Origin: an uncultured Muribaculaceae bacterium
GTDB lineage: Bacteria; Bacteroidota; Bacteroidia; Bacteroidales; Muribaculaceae
DNA: 64,000 bases
Direction: 5' to 3'
Assembly: GCA_910586975.1 (NCBI GenBank)
Contig: CAJUKX010000006.1
Span: 40,991 to 104,990, forward strand
Of the stretch, positions 6,841 through 15,528 are shown in pieces. Position 1 is the first letter of the stretch. Every line of letters starts with the position of its first letter. Below the pieces are notes generated by a model. That model was not told the DNA's origin, ran no database searches, and worked only from the letters and a program-made list of their open reading frames with translations. The translations under genes and the position numbers were made by a program.

Positions 6841-8154
6841 ATGCTCGTAGCTATCGTAGGACGTCCAAACGTGGGCAAATCTACTCTTTTCAACCGACTC
6901 ACGCAGTCGCGCACCGCTATCGTTGACCCGACAGCAGGTACCACACGCGACCGTCAGTATGGCAAGGTAGACTGGAACGGCATTGAATTCTCTATCGTCG
7001 ACACCGGCGGTTGGGTAGTCAACTCCGATGACATTTTCGAATCAGAAATCAACCGTCAGGTTTATCTCGCAATCGAGCAGGCCGACGTAATACTCTTTGT
7101 GGTAGATGCCATGAACGGCACCACCGACCTCGACGACCACGTGGCCGAGATACTGCGCAAGAGCACCAAGCCGGTGATTCTTGTGGCCAACAAGGTTGAC
7201 TCAAACGAGTGGATTTACAATGTGCCCGAGTTTTATTCGCTCGGACTCGGCGACCCTTATCCCGTGTCGGCCATCAACGGCTACGGCACCGGCGACCTCC
7301 TCGACGAGGTGGTGAAGGATCTTCCTGCCGAAGACCCCGATGCAGCCGAAAAACTCGAGGATATTCCCAAGTTTGCCATCGTAGGCCGCCCCAATGCCGG
7401 CAAGTCGTCGCTGATCAATGCCTTTATAGGCGAGGACCGTCATATTGTCACTGATATAGCCGGTACCACACGCGACTCTATCTATACACGCTACGACAAG
7501 TTCGGCTTTGACTTCTATCTGGTTGACACTGCCGGTATACGTAAGAAAAACAAGGTTCACGAAGACATCGAGTACTACTCGGTGATCCGCTCTATCCGCG
7601 CTATCGAAGCCTCAGACGTATGCATACTGATGATTGACGCAACCCGCGGCATCGAGATGCAGGACGTGAATATCTTCGGCCTTATCCAGCGCAACAAGAA
7701 GGGCCTGGTTGTGGTGGTGAACAAGTGGGACATTGCCGAAAACAAGTCGCAGACCGCCATCAAGCACTTCGAGGAGTCGATACGCCAGCGTTTCGCACCC
7801 TTCACCGACTTCCCCATCATATTCGGCTCGGCACTTACCAAGCAGCGTATCTACAAGGTAATAGAGACAGCCGTGGAGGTTTACAAAAACCGTCAGCGCA
7901 CCGTGCCTACCTCGGAGCTCAACCGCACCCTGCAGGAAGACATCGCTGCATATCCACCTCCATCCAACAAGGGCAAATTCGTGAAAATCAAGTATATCAC
8001 GATGCTCAAGGGCTCGCAGGTTCCCACATTTATTTTCTTCTGCAACCTGCCGCAGTGGGTCAAGGAACCCTACCGCCGCTACCTCGAAAACAAGATACGC
8101 GAGCACTGGAACTTCAGAGGTACTCCCATCAACCTCTTCTTCCGCGATAAATAA
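6841..8154 (+). CDS. der: GTPase Der (EngA)
   Basis: 437 residues with two G domains in tandem, unique to Der, followed by a KH-like domain. Domain 1 has GRPNVGKST (7-15), DTGG and NKVD; domain 2 has GRPNAGKSS (about 181-189), DTAG and NKWD. The C-terminus (FVKIKYITMLKGSQVPTFIF onward) is the family KH-like domain. Der acts late in 50S subunit maturation. It has its own -7 box and ends in a terminator-like hairpin at 8176-8210. Confidence 0.96.
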   Translation: MLVAIVGRPNVGKSTLFNRLTQSRTAIVDPTAGTTRDRQYGKVDWNGIEFSIVDTGGWVVNSDDIFESEINRQVYLAIEQADVILFVVDAMNGTTDLDDHVAEILRKSTKPVILVANKVDSNEWIYNVPEFYSLGLGDPYPVSAINGYGTGDLLDEVVKDLPAEDPDAAEKLEDIPKFAIVGRPNAGKSSLINAFIGEDRHIVTDIAGTTRDSIYTRYDKFGFDFYLVDTAGIRKKNKVHEDIEYYSVIRSIRAIEASDVCILMIDATRGIEMQDVNIFGLIQRNKKGLVVVVNKWDIAENKSQTAIKHFEESIRQRFAPFTDFPIIFGSALTKQRIYKVIETAVEVYKNRQRTVPTSELNRTLQEDIAAYPPPSNKGKFVKIKYITMLKGSQVPTFIFFCNLPQWVKEPYRRYLENKIREHWNFRGTPINLFFRDK

Positions 8155-8175
8155 CTTTCTTTCTTCATACTCTTT

Positions 8176-8220
8176 GGGGCTGTTTTAACATAAGTTGTTG
8201 AAACGGCCCTTAATTTGTCT
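8176..8220 (+). terminator. Probable terminator after der
   Basis: GGGGCTGTTT pairs with AAACGGCCCT in a 10-pair stem (two G-T pairs), followed by TAATTTGTCTT. The T-run is interrupted, so strength is uncertain. Confidence 0.5.
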
Positions 8221-8284
8221 TAAAATAATGAAATAAGAGAGTGATTATGTGGCGGATAAGCGTATATTTGCGCAACATTTCCTT

Positions 8285-9631
8285 ATGCCGATGTCTCTCT
8301 GCCGCATTTTACTTATAATAGTTGTGATGGTTGCCGGTATCTGCGATGCCCGTGGCATAAACAGATACATGGTTGTTGCCGACTCCGTTTCGCGCATGCC
8401 TTTGGCGCGTGCTTCGGTGTTCAATTACAAAGGTACGTTCATAGGCACAAGTTCCATGGACGGGTCGATACGCTGTGGCTCGACCGACGACTTCCCGCTA
8501 CTTATAAGATATATGGGCTATTTCGAAAAGAAAGTGGCCGATGCGGATGCCGATACCGTATTTCTCAGCGAGAATATAACCGAGCTGCCCGAGGTGGTGG
8601 TGGAGGCCAAAGACAAAAAAATGCTGCATGTGGTGGCCTACATGCGCGAGTATTCGTCATTGTCGAGCTACACCGACACTGTCTCGATGTATCGCGAGAA
8701 GGTGGTGGACTTCATGCTGCCCGGTCCCGAAAAGACTAAATACAAGGGCTGGCGCCTGGCCCGTGTACTCGATTCTCATTCTTATTATCAGTTTATGGAC
8801 GGATACGGACTCGACAGCGTGAGCGACCGGTGCAACCACCACTTCTCCTGGTCAGACTGGATGGGATTGGCTCCCGCGCAGCCGCTGCCCGCCGTTCTCA
8901 AAGCCGGCATAAACGGTGTTGATACCATAGGCAGCAAGTATGGCGCGGCTGAGATATGGAATAAGAACAACGACCGTGTCACAATCGACATTGATGTGCT
9001 GGCCGACTCGACCTGCCGCCGATGGGTGCCCGATATGGCTTATTTTCTTGGTCGTGAGGATGTGGACTTTGAGAAATTCATGCTCAGACTCAATTACGGC
9101 AACCCCTCGGGCGACGGGGTGACTCCGCTCGACCTCGCCGGCTTCTCGTGCAGCATAGAGTCGCGTGGACGTGGCAGGCAGATGTTTATGTTCAACAGAG
9201 AGGATAAGCCGTTTTTCGTGGCATCGTATATCGAAGTCTATATACTCGACAAGCGCTATATATCAGTGAGGGATGCCAAGAAAATGGAGAAACAGCGGTC
9301 GCACCCCGATGCGTTTGCCATGACACGCTCGGCCGATATTCCCGAGCTGCAGGCAGGTACCTTGGCTCTGATTGACCGTGTGCGCAATATCGACACCGAT
9401 ATGGTAAGGCAGTCAAAAGCGCCGAATCTAAGGATGAAGAGCAATCATTTGACCAACCGCAACTTCACTGTCGGCAACCGTGTACTCAATGTTTTCAAAA
9501 ATCTTACCGGTATCTCTGAATATAAGTTTAACAAAAATACCGAGAACACCTGGAAGGAATTCAGAGATAAGAGCAAGAAAATAAACAACGGGCGGAGTGC
9601 CAATAGTGAGAACTCCACCCGTAAGGAATAG
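8285..9631 (+). CDS. Exported protein with carboxypeptidase-regulatory-like N-terminal domain, function unknown
   Basis: 448 residues from ATG 8285 (ATG 8291 is also possible). A signal peptide (MPMSLCRILLIIVVMVAGICDARG) is followed by a short beta-sandwich of the CarboxypepD_reg-like type (VVADSVSRMPLARASVFNYKGTFIGTSSMDGSI, ending near VFLSENITELPEVVVEAKDKK), which precedes larger surface proteins in Bacteroidales. The rest (about 115-448) is not recognised. A GTG at 8249 would lengthen the frame, but TATATTTG at 8263-8270 looks like a -7 box inside that extension. The last 13 or so codons lie within the 41-bp repeat at 9592-9632, so the C-terminus (NNGRSANSENSTRKE) is probably a repeat-derived addition. 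Confidence 0.65.
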   Translation: MPMSLCRILLIIVVMVAGICDARGINRYMVVADSVSRMPLARASVFNYKGTFIGTSSMDGSIRCGSTDDFPLLIRYMGYFEKKVADADADTVFLSENITELPEVVVEAKDKKMLHVVAYMREYSSLSSYTDTVSMYREKVVDFMLPGPEKTKYKGWRLARVLDSHSYYQFMDGYGLDSVSDRCNHHFSWSDWMGLAPAQPLPAVLKAGINGVDTIGSKYGAAEIWNKNNDRVTIDIDVLADSTCRRWVPDMAYFLGREDVDFEKFMLRLNYGNPSGDGVTPLDLAGFSCSIESRGRGRQMFMFNREDKPFFVASYIEVYILDKRYISVRDAKKMEKQRSHPDAFAMTRSADIPELQAGTLALIDRVRNIDTDMVRQSKAPNLRMKSNHLTNRNFTVGNRVLNVFKNLTGISEYKFNKNTENTWKEFRDKSKKINNGRSANSENSTRKE

Positions 9632-9632
9632 C
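9592..9632. repeat. 41-bp repeat, copy 1
   Basis: Matches the copy at 10626-10666 at 38 of 41 positions. GGCGGAGT and ACTCCACC pair in a hairpin. It includes the last codons and stop of the preceding gene. With copy 2 it flanks the toxin-antitoxin genes. Confidence 0.85.
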
Positions 9633-9791
9633 ACTATAACCCTTGATTACAATGACCGGGATATTAAGGAACTATTAAAATTATAATTTTCTGTCTTTGA
9701 AAATATTGTCGATATATTTTAGATATGGATTCAGTCTATATACGGAACAAAAATAATTGCCTGAATGTTTCTATATATGTAACATTATTCG

Positions 9792-9799
9792 TATCTTTG
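9792..9799 (+). promoter_or_regulatory. -7 box for the toxin-antitoxin operon
   Basis: TATCTTTG, 20 bases before the toxin ATG. The -33 position holds only TGTTT near 9766-9770. Confidence 0.4.
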
Positions 9800-9819
9800 C
9801 AATCTAAACAAGAATATGA

Positions 9820-10161
9820 ATGGAACTGAAAGCGAAATTTGATGTGTCCTACATGGAGGAGGCCATTGTATTTCTGGAATCCTTGCCCGATAAGGTAAAG
9901 GACAAGATTGCCTACAACATCTCCAAGAGCCGCTATTTCATGGACAAGGAGCTGTTCAAGAAGCTGAATGATGATATATGGGAGTTCAGAACCATATACC
10001 AAGGATTTAAGTACCGTCTGCTTGCGTTTTGGGACAAGGACACGGGAAACCTTGTGATTGCCACCCACGGATTCGTAAAGAAAACGCAAAAGACACCCGA
10101 GAGTGAATTGGCGCATGCAGAAGCACTGAGAAAAAGATATTACGACGAGAAAACTAAATAA
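9820..10161 (+). CDS. HigB-like toxin of the RelE/ParE superfamily (Gp49/DUF891 type)
   Basis: 113 residues. VSYMEEAIVFLESLPDKVKDKIAYNI and LNDDIWEFRTIYQGFKYRLLAFWDKDTGNLVIATHGFVKKTQKTP form the RelE-type core. The WEFR..Y.G..YR..AFW pattern with a final lysine-rich HGFVKKTQKTP is the phage Gp49-like toxin signature. Members are ribosome-dependent mRNA endonucleases. The antitoxin gene follows after 3 bases, in the toxin-first order usual for HigBA. The ATG at 9820 keeps the frame; an ATG at 9816 is in another frame. The pair lies between two copies of a 41-bp repeat, which suggests it arrived as a cassette. Confidence 0.85.
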   Translation: MELKAKFDVSYMEEAIVFLESLPDKVKDKIAYNISKSRYFMDKELFKKLNDDIWEFRTIYQGFKYRLLAFWDKDTGNLVIATHGFVKKTQKTPESELAHAEALRKRYYDEKTK

Positions 10162-10164
10162 GAT

Positions 10165-10476
10165 ATGGAAAAGATGAAACTATATACCCACGATGAAATG
10201 CTCGACCGTGTTGTCGGCGAGAAAGGGACACCGCGCCGTGACGCAATGGACGCTGAATTGCAGTCGTACCTCATAGGAGAAGCTATCAAACAAGCAAGAA
10301 AGGAAAAGAACCTCACCCAGCAGCAGCTTGGCGAACTGATGGGAGTACAGCGGGCGCAGGTGTCAAGGATAGAGAGAGGTCATAATCTCACTGTCGGGAC
10401 AATCGTTAGGGCATTCAAAGCTATGGGCGTGCCTGCTGCCTTCTCGTTTGGTGGCGTATCGCTGTCTCTTTGTTGA
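10165..10476 (+). CDS. XRE-family antitoxin (HigA-like)
   Basis: 103 residues. The helix-turn-helix spans about 38-90: IKQARKEKNLTQQQLGELMG, VQRAQVSRIERGHNLTVGTI. It should bind and neutralise the toxin encoded 3 bases upstream and repress the shared promoter. The N-terminal 35 residues (LYTHDEMLDRVVGEKG..R) are typical of antitoxins paired with Gp49-like toxins. A hairpin terminator follows at 10512-10545. Confidence 0.88.
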   Translation: MEKMKLYTHDEMLDRVVGEKGTPRRDAMDAELQSYLIGEAIKQARKEKNLTQQQLGELMGVQRAQVSRIERGHNLTVGTIVRAFKAMGVPAAFSFGGVSLSLC

Positions 10477-10511
10477 GAAATAACCCAATTTGCGCTTCTT
10501 GCGTTTTCAAG

Positions 10512-10545
10512 ACCCTCCGACCATTCTCGGCGGGTTTTATTTTTA
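10512..10545 (+). terminator. Terminator after the toxin-antitoxin pair
   Basis: ACCCTCCGA and TCGGCGGGT pair with one mismatch around a 6-base loop, followed by TTTATTTTT. Confidence 0.65.
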
Positions 10546-10625
10546 TCGACATCGCCATTTATTCGTTAATGTGCTGCTTGCCTTTTTAAATTTTCATAAT
10601 TCAAATCAAGCTCTAAAATAAACGA

Positions 10626-10666
10626 GCGGAGTGCCCGTAGTGAGAACTCCGCCCGTAAGGAATAGC
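10626..10666. repeat. 41-bp repeat, copy 2
   Basis: 38 of 41 identical to 9592-9632. GCGGAGT and ACTCCGC form a hairpin. It sits between converging genes, 16 bases beyond the stop of the minus-strand gene at 10682, so it may also serve as a terminator. Confidence 0.85.
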
Positions 10667-10681
10667 CCTTTAAGTTAGCCA

Positions 10682-11419
10682 TTATTCTTTGATGATAGTG
10701 GCGGGGGTATTTAGTGAAAGCTCAGTTTCGTAGTCGTCGAGATGTATCTGCTTGAAGTTTGCTTTTTGGAGTTTAGCCGATTTGACCATCTGCAGGTAGA
10801 TGTCGTCGACGCAGGAGGTGCTGTCGGTCGCCAGCTCAAAGCGGTCTTTAGCAACTACAGATGAAATTGTAGTGCTGTCGGCAAGTGATACGAATACGTT
10901 GCCGTAGATGGTGAGAGCCCGGAGCGATGATTTTTTGAATTCTGCTTTACCGTCGCCTTTGAGAGCCACCCGTCCGTTGATACCCTCGAACACATAGTCG
11001 TGATCTCTGTTCAATTTTATGCACAGACTGTCGGCGGGGATGTTTATTACAGCCACGGGCATGCCCTTGCTGTCGAGTCTGCCGAAATACGATTCATTTT
11101 CATCGGTGGCTTTGAGTTGGATTAAGAGCGAGTCGCCTTTTACAGATATTTCAGAGAATTCTTTCCAAGTATCGTTGAGTTCCACCGAGGGCACCGAGTC
11201 GGCAGTCATCTTCAATATAATTTCGGGTTTGTCGCCCGCCAACCATTTGCTTTCTATTGCCATGTATGAGAACGGGGCGGTGGCAGTGGTGGTATATTTC
11301 TCTGAGTTGGTCAGGAAATAATTGTTATCGCTTTTTTTGAACAGGAGGGGTGGGGCGATGAAGGCAGCCAAGGCTAAAAAAGCTATAAAACCTATGAGGA
11401 TGTATGTAGATTTCTTCAT
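10682..11419 (-). CDS. Membrane-anchored protein of unknown function, last gene of the GntR-ABC operon
   Basis: 245 residues. One N-terminal membrane segment (about 5-27, TYILIGFIAFLALAAFIAPPLLF) is followed by a mostly beta-strand extracytoplasmic domain with alternating short strands (FEGINGRVALKGDGKAEFKKSSLRALTIYGNVFVSLADSTTI is the clearest part, cut here by eye at about 140-180). This looks like the beta-helix of DUF2807/GIN-type head domains, but the match is not firm. It starts 4 bases inside the end of the GntR gene and so is co-translated with the regulator and ABC genes; it may be a sensor or accessory surface protein of that transporter. Confidence 0.6.
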   Translation of the reverse strand: MKKSTYILIGFIAFLALAAFIAPPLLFKKSDNNYFLTNSEKYTTTATAPFSYMAIESKWLAGDKPEIILKMTADSVPSVELNDTWKEFSEISVKGDSLLIQLKATDENESYFGRLDSKGMPVAVINIPADSLCIKLNRDHDYVFEGINGRVALKGDGKAEFKKSSLRALTIYGNVFVSLADSTTISSVVAKDRFELATDSTSCVDDIYLQMVKSAKLQKANFKQIHLDDYETELSLNTPATIIKE

Positions 11420-11778
11420 TTGCTTAGGTATTGGGTGTAAAATTCCATTAATTGAGCCGGAGTAATGCCGAGTTGGGCAAGGCGTCGGAATACGTCGTAG
11501 ATTTCATCTTCAAGCAACTGGCGGGTGCGCAGCTGTTTCACGGTGTCGTGGGCGTTGTCGTCCACGAAGTATCCTATGCCGCGGCGGTTGGCGATGATGC
11601 CCATTGAGGCCAGATGGTCGTAAGAGCGCATCACGGTATTGGCGTTCACCTCCATCGAGGCTGCGCAGTCGCGCACTGAGGGCAGGCGTCCTCCGGGCTC
11701 GTATTTCCCTTCGAGGATATCGTCGCATATCCTGTCGGCAATCTGCAGGTAGATTGCTTTGTTGTTATCGCTTATCAT
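11416..11778 (-). CDS. GntR-family regulator, YtrA type
   Basis: 120 residues. An N-terminal winged helix (about 5-75: YLQIADRICDDILEGKYEPG, GRLPSVRDCAASMEVNANTV, then MRSYDHLASMGIIANRRGIGYFV) has the GntR signature. The C-terminal part is only about 45 residues (LEDEIYDVFRRLAQLGITPAQLMEFY), the small dimerising tail of the YtrA subfamily. YtrA regulators repress neighbouring ABC transporter genes, as here. A matching operator (AGTGTA-N12-TACACT) lies at the operon promoter at 13534-13557, so autoregulation is very likely. Confidence 0.9.
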   Translation of the reverse strand: MISDNNKAIYLQIADRICDDILEGKYEPGGRLPSVRDCAASMEVNANTVMRSYDHLASMGIIANRRGIGYFVDDNAHDTVKQLRTRQLLEDEIYDVFRRLAQLGITPAQLMEFYTQYLSK

Positions 11779-11791
11779 GGCATTACCAGCG

Positions 11792-12685
11792 TTATACTAC
11801 ATCGGTATCCTTGAATCTGAGGTAACCGAACCAAAACAACAATGCGGGGAATAACAACAGAAGCAGAGACAGAAGGTCGTAATGCAGTATATTTCTTGAT
11901 AATTCAATGCGGGGCGTTATATCCATGCCGCTGTCAAAGAAAATATGTATTGATACCACAGTGAGAATGGTGAGGACTGTCTGCAGGGCGGCCAGCGAGC
12001 ACAGGGTCTTGAGATACGATGTTTTCTGCCACAGTATGCTGCCCAGCGAGAAGCTGGCGCCCATGGTGAGGGCTGTGGCGTAGATCAGTACCACCAATGC
12101 GTATATACGTACTGTCTCTCCGTCGTAGTTTGTGTTCTGGATTAAATCGAAGTTGAAGATTTTTGCCGGGGGCAGGGTATGTGCATACATGCCGTAATGT
12201 GAGAACGACTTAACCACGAGCACGCGGGCTGCATCGGCCAGAAAGAATGAAAGGAAGAATACAGCGAAGAAGCCCACGATATATATGATGAACAGTGTGG
12301 CGTACTTCTCGAGCTGCGAGGCCGGCATGGTGAGCATCAACAGGCGATTGCCCTTGCCGTGCATTGCCGAGAACATCATGTTGCCGCTCAGTGTTACCAG
12401 TATCATCACCAGAAATGCAGCCGATAGGAATTCGTTGTCCCAGTAGGGGTCGAGGGTGGAGTCGTGTATGAAGCCGCGCTGCAATTCTATGTCAAACGAT
12501 TCATAAGCACCGAAGTTTGACAGCCATTCAGGCAACAGGAATACTATGAGGAATAATATAAAGCATGTTCCTGCCGATAGCATGAGCTTGCGGGAGTTGG
12601 CCGACAGGTATGCTGCAAAGAAGTTTTTGAATCGGGCGAAGTTGAAGGTCTGTCCGCCCGCGGGTGTCTTTATTTCGGTTGTCAT
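11792..12685 (-). CDS. ABC-type membrane permease
   Basis: 297 residues with about six hydrophobic segments (for example LMLSAGTCFILFLIVFLLPEW, LFIIYIVGFFAVFFLSFFLA and the final LLSLLLLLFPALLFWFGYL). It is the membrane partner of the ATPase whose gene overlaps it by 4 bases, forming an exporter or envelope-stress transporter of the YtrA-regulated kind. The substrate is not evident. Confidence 0.8.
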   Translation of the reverse strand: MTTEIKTPAGGQTFNFARFKNFFAAYLSANSRKLMLSAGTCFILFLIVFLLPEWLSNFGAYESFDIELQRGFIHDSTLDPYWDNEFLSAAFLVMILVTLSGNMMFSAMHGKGNRLLMLTMPASQLEKYATLFIIYIVGFFAVFFLSFFLADAARVLVVKSFSHYGMYAHTLPPAKIFNFDLIQNTNYDGETVRIYALVVLIYATALTMGASFSLGSILWQKTSYLKTLCSLAALQTVLTILTVVSIHIFFDSGMDITPRIELSRNILHYDLLSLLLLLFPALLFWFGYLRFKDTDVV

Positions 12686-13530
12686 TTTTCGGGAGCGTTA
12701 AAGATGGTTTTTGCGAGGTCGGGTTTGCGCTGGATGAAGTCGAAGAGCAGTTCGAGGTTGATGTCGGTCTCGCATTGGTCGTCGTTTGGTATAATGATTG
12801 AAGCTCCGCCTATCGAGGGTATTGAGTGCAGGGCTTCGGTTATAAGCTGAGCATTGTTTGTCTCGATGAATTTGAGTCGTTTCTGTATTTCGTAAACACG
12901 CTCGTCGAGCAGTACGTGGCTATGGTTCATTATCAGTATGTGGTCGAGCAGGCGGTCTACATCGCGCACCTGGTGGGTGGAGATTACAAATATACGCTCG
13001 TCGTCGATATTTGAGGCTGTGAAGCGGCGGAACGCGCTCTTGCCCGGTATGTCGAGGCCGTTGGTAGGTTCGTCCATCAGCAGCACTCGGGTGTTGCAGG
13101 CCATGGCAAAGCTCATGAATACCTTTTTCTTCTGACCCATCGAGAGGGCGTCGAGCCTTACGTCTGAGGGCAGTTCAAACATTTCGAGATAACGCTTCAT
13201 GTCGTCTTCGGAGAACCGGGGGTACATGGCTCCGTAAAGACGGGCGTACTTGGAGAGCTTCATCGGGGGCAGGCTGAATTCCTCGGGAACGAAGAATATG
13301 TCGGTGAGGGTTACGGGCAGGCGGCGGCGGGTGTCGGTGCCGTCAAGTGTCACATTGCCATGCGACAGTGTGAGTGTGCCGGCGATGATATTCAGCAGTG
13401 TGGACTTGCCGGCGCCGTTAGGGCCGAGCAGTCCGTAAACACCGCCTGAGGAGAGGGAGAGTGAGAAGTCGTCGAGTACCTTGTGCCCCTTAAGGCTATA
13501 TGAGTAGCTGACGTTATTGATCTTTAGCAT
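12682..13530 (-). CDS. ABC transporter ATP-binding protein
   Basis: 282 residues. Walker A is GPNGAGKST (36-44), the signature is LSMGQKKKVF, Walker B is VLLMDEPTNGLD and the switch histidine is in VISTHQVRD. The C-terminal extension after about 215 is typical of drug- or peptide-export ATPases of the CcmA/YtrB class. First gene of the operon; its start is 3 bases from the operator at 13534-13557 and the promoter at 13559-13589. Confidence 0.93.
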   Translation of the reverse strand: MLKINNVSYSYSLKGHKVLDDFSLSLSSGGVYGLLGPNGAGKSTLLNIIAGTLTLSHGNVTLDGTDTRRRLPVTLTDIFFVPEEFSLPPMKLSKYARLYGAMYPRFSEDDMKRYLEMFELPSDVRLDALSMGQKKKVFMSFAMACNTRVLLMDEPTNGLDIPGKSAFRRFTASNIDDERIFVISTHQVRDVDRLLDHILIMNHSHVLLDERVYEIQKRLKFIETNNAQLITEALHSIPSIGGASIIIPNDDQCETDINLELLFDFIQRKPDLAKTIFNAPEK

Positions 13531-13533
13531 AAT

Positions 13534-13557
13534 AGTGTATTAGTATATTAGTACACT
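13534..13557 (-). promoter_or_regulatory. YtrA/GntR operator palindrome
   Basis: AGTGTA and TACACT flank 12 bases, and 20 of 24 positions fit a perfect palindrome. The core also contains TATTAGTA twice in tandem. It covers the expected start of transcription of the ABC operon. The AGTGTA...TACACT pattern is the one reported for YtrA of Bacillus subtilis (recalled from the literature, with a 13-base spacer there). Confidence 0.75.
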
Positions 13558-13558
13558 G

Positions 13559-13589
13559 CGAAGGTAGACATTATTTTTTATTTGCCAAA
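13559..13589 (-). promoter_or_regulatory. Promoter of the ABC-GntR operon
   Basis: On the minus strand TTTG (13586-13589) is 19 bases from TACCTTCG (13559-13566), one change from the TAnnTTTG consensus. Start of transcription would fall in the operator. Confidence 0.6.
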
Positions 13590-13704
13590 CAAATTTTTGA
13601 AATTTTTTCAAAAAAATCAGAAGAGATTATTCTAAATACATGTTAATCCCCAATGCCAAAGCAAGTTACCCTCCACTCTCCACTCCAAACTCTCTCCTAA
13701 AAAA

Positions 13705-15528
13705 CTACCACCACAGTTTGCGCGGTGTGTGGTCGACCCTCGGCTCCACTGTCGGGCGCGAGGTTGTGCGCAGCACATACAGCGCAATGGCCCGGCTCAT
13801 AAGCACATCATCGTGGCAGCCCGGTTTGGCGGCATAGCTGCCGTCGGCGCGTTGTTCGTAGGTCAGCAGCTCATCGCAGGCCATGGTGTCGCGTTCTATG
13901 TATGCAAGTTCGCGCACGCCCTCTATAAGGGCTGTTACGGCCATTTCTTTAGTGGCTCGGTTGGTGTGGAATCCCACACGTCCGCCCTCGCGCCTGTATA
14001 GCCGCATGTATTCGTTGCCGAGCCGTTGCAGTATAAACTGGCCGGCGCCGCAGTTGAGACCTCCTTCGAGCGAATTGGCCTCAACCACGAGCAGAGCCTC
14101 ATTATAATAAAAAGCCATGGCCATGGCCTTGTCGGCAAGGAGGTCGTGGTCGCAGTGTCCGCGCCATTGAGCCACCACCTCGGGTACTCCCGGGTCTGCT
14201 TTCATCACGGCTATCACGCTCCAGTCGGCACGCTCGGTGCGACCGCCTATGTCAACCGTCACTATATAGTCGGCACCCGGCTGCGGAGCGCTCCACTGCA
14301 TCATCATGCCGCGGCTGTCGGTCACAAAGGCTGTGCCGTCAGCTTTAAGGTCGCCCCTCAGCGGTGTGCGGCATCCCATGCGCAGTGTACCAACCTTGGC
14401 GGGGTTGAATATATCGCAGCCTGTGGCAGTGAAGGCTTCGTCGGCAGTGGTGGGGAACTCGGCCATCATCTTGTCGTGAGTGGGATATTCGCGCAGCTTG
14501 TGGCGATACCAGTTTATCTGGTCGAGTGCGCAGCCGTGCTCGGTCCACAGTTTTAGTTCGTAAGGGCTGAGCGATGCGGCCAGTGCGGCAGGGTCATCGG
14601 GCGGCAGGCGATATATCTCTATGTCGTACCAGGGGATGAAAACGGCATGCTTGTCGCCCTCGCCCTTGCTGCATCTGAGCCATTCGGAGTGAAAATAGTT
14701 GCCCACACCGTTGGCGGTTGACTCCATGGCTATGAGCGTGTAGGGCTGATAGGCTATTGAGCCGCAAACGGCTCTGACGAGGTCGGCCGGGGTATGGCTC
14801 GACGTAGCCGGCCAGAATGCGGTCTCCGACAGGTGGGCCAGGGCGAAGTCGGCACCGCGTATGGCATCCTGGTTCTCGATTGACGAAACTGTGACCCTGC
14901 AGCCGCGTCCGGCTATCTCGCGCACGTTTGACGATCGTTCGTAAGGGCGGAACTTAGGCGGCTCATCACCATCCCACAGCTCGGCGGGATAGTTTTCGAT
15001 AAGTTTGCTGTACATGCCCCGTATGCCGGCCGATGTGTCTTTCACCTGCGAGCAGATTATGGAGTTCCAGTTGCGGCAGTGGCACGATTGCAGCCATGCC
15101 ATATAGGTCTGAATCAGAGTCGAGCCGCCCCACTGGCGTGCTTTAAGCAGAATCAGGCGTATGGGGCGGCCGTTCAGTCGGTCGTCCTCGAGCACTGCGA
15201 GAACCTTGCGCTGAGGGGCGTTGAGCCTGAATCGCATGTCAAGGCCGCGGGTCTTGTGCTTGATGGTGCAGCAGGTGGCGCACCAGTATTCAAAGTCGTG
15301 GCGGCAGCGCAGACGCTTCCATGCGTTGAGGTCGCGAAGCACGGTGGGGTAGCACGGATCATCGAGCATGGTGAGCGGTATGTAGACCGTGGGCATCTCG
15401 GGGTCGGGAGCGGTGGCTTGTACGCGCAGCGGCGAGGAGCTGTCACCTCTGAGCGGGTCGGGCAGGGGCTTGCGCCCGCTCATCCTGCGGCGGTTCTCAT
15501 CGAGTATATGTTGGATTTCGGTATTCAT
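13705..15528 (-). CDS. Phage-type terminase large subunit (ATPase-nuclease)
   Basis: 607 residues. The ATPase half has KARQWGGST (129-137; the KARQxGxST form of Walker A common in terminases), Walker B with catalytic glutamate in AHLSETAFW (E235) and the coupling motif MESTANGVG (268-276). The RNase H-like nuclease half has D426 (VTVDIG), E483 (VVEANS) and the D573-D574 pair (CHDDVLMSRA). All motifs needed to drive and cut DNA during phage head filling are present. Yet no portal, capsid, small terminase or integrase is nearby; the only partner is the gene upstream, overlapping by 4 bases (ATGA). It could be a prophage leftover kept under selection or part of a domesticated system. Confidence 0.85.
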   Translation of the reverse strand: MNTEIQHILDENRRRMSGRKPLPDPLRGDSSSPLRVQATAPDPEMPTVYIPLTMLDDPCYPTVLRDLNAWKRLRCRHDFEYWCATCCTIKHKTRGLDMRFRLNAPQRKVLAVLEDDRLNGRPIRLILLKARQWGGSTLIQTYMAWLQSCHCRNWNSIICSQVKDTSAGIRGMYSKLIENYPAELWDGDEPPKFRPYERSSNVREIAGRGCRVTVSSIENQDAIRGADFALAHLSETAFWPATSSHTPADLVRAVCGSIAYQPYTLIAMESTANGVGNYFHSEWLRCSKGEGDKHAVFIPWYDIEIYRLPPDDPAALAASLSPYELKLWTEHGCALDQINWYRHKLREYPTHDKMMAEFPTTADEAFTATGCDIFNPAKVGTLRMGCRTPLRGDLKADGTAFVTDSRGMMMQWSAPQPGADYIVTVDIGGRTERADWSVIAVMKADPGVPEVVAQWRGHCDHDLLADKAMAMAFYYNEALLVVEANSLEGGLNCGAGQFILQRLGNEYMRLYRREGGRVGFHTNRATKEMAVTALIEGVRELAYIERDTMACDELLTYEQRADGSYAAKPGCHDDVLMSRAIALYVLRTTSRPTVEPRVDHTPRKLWW

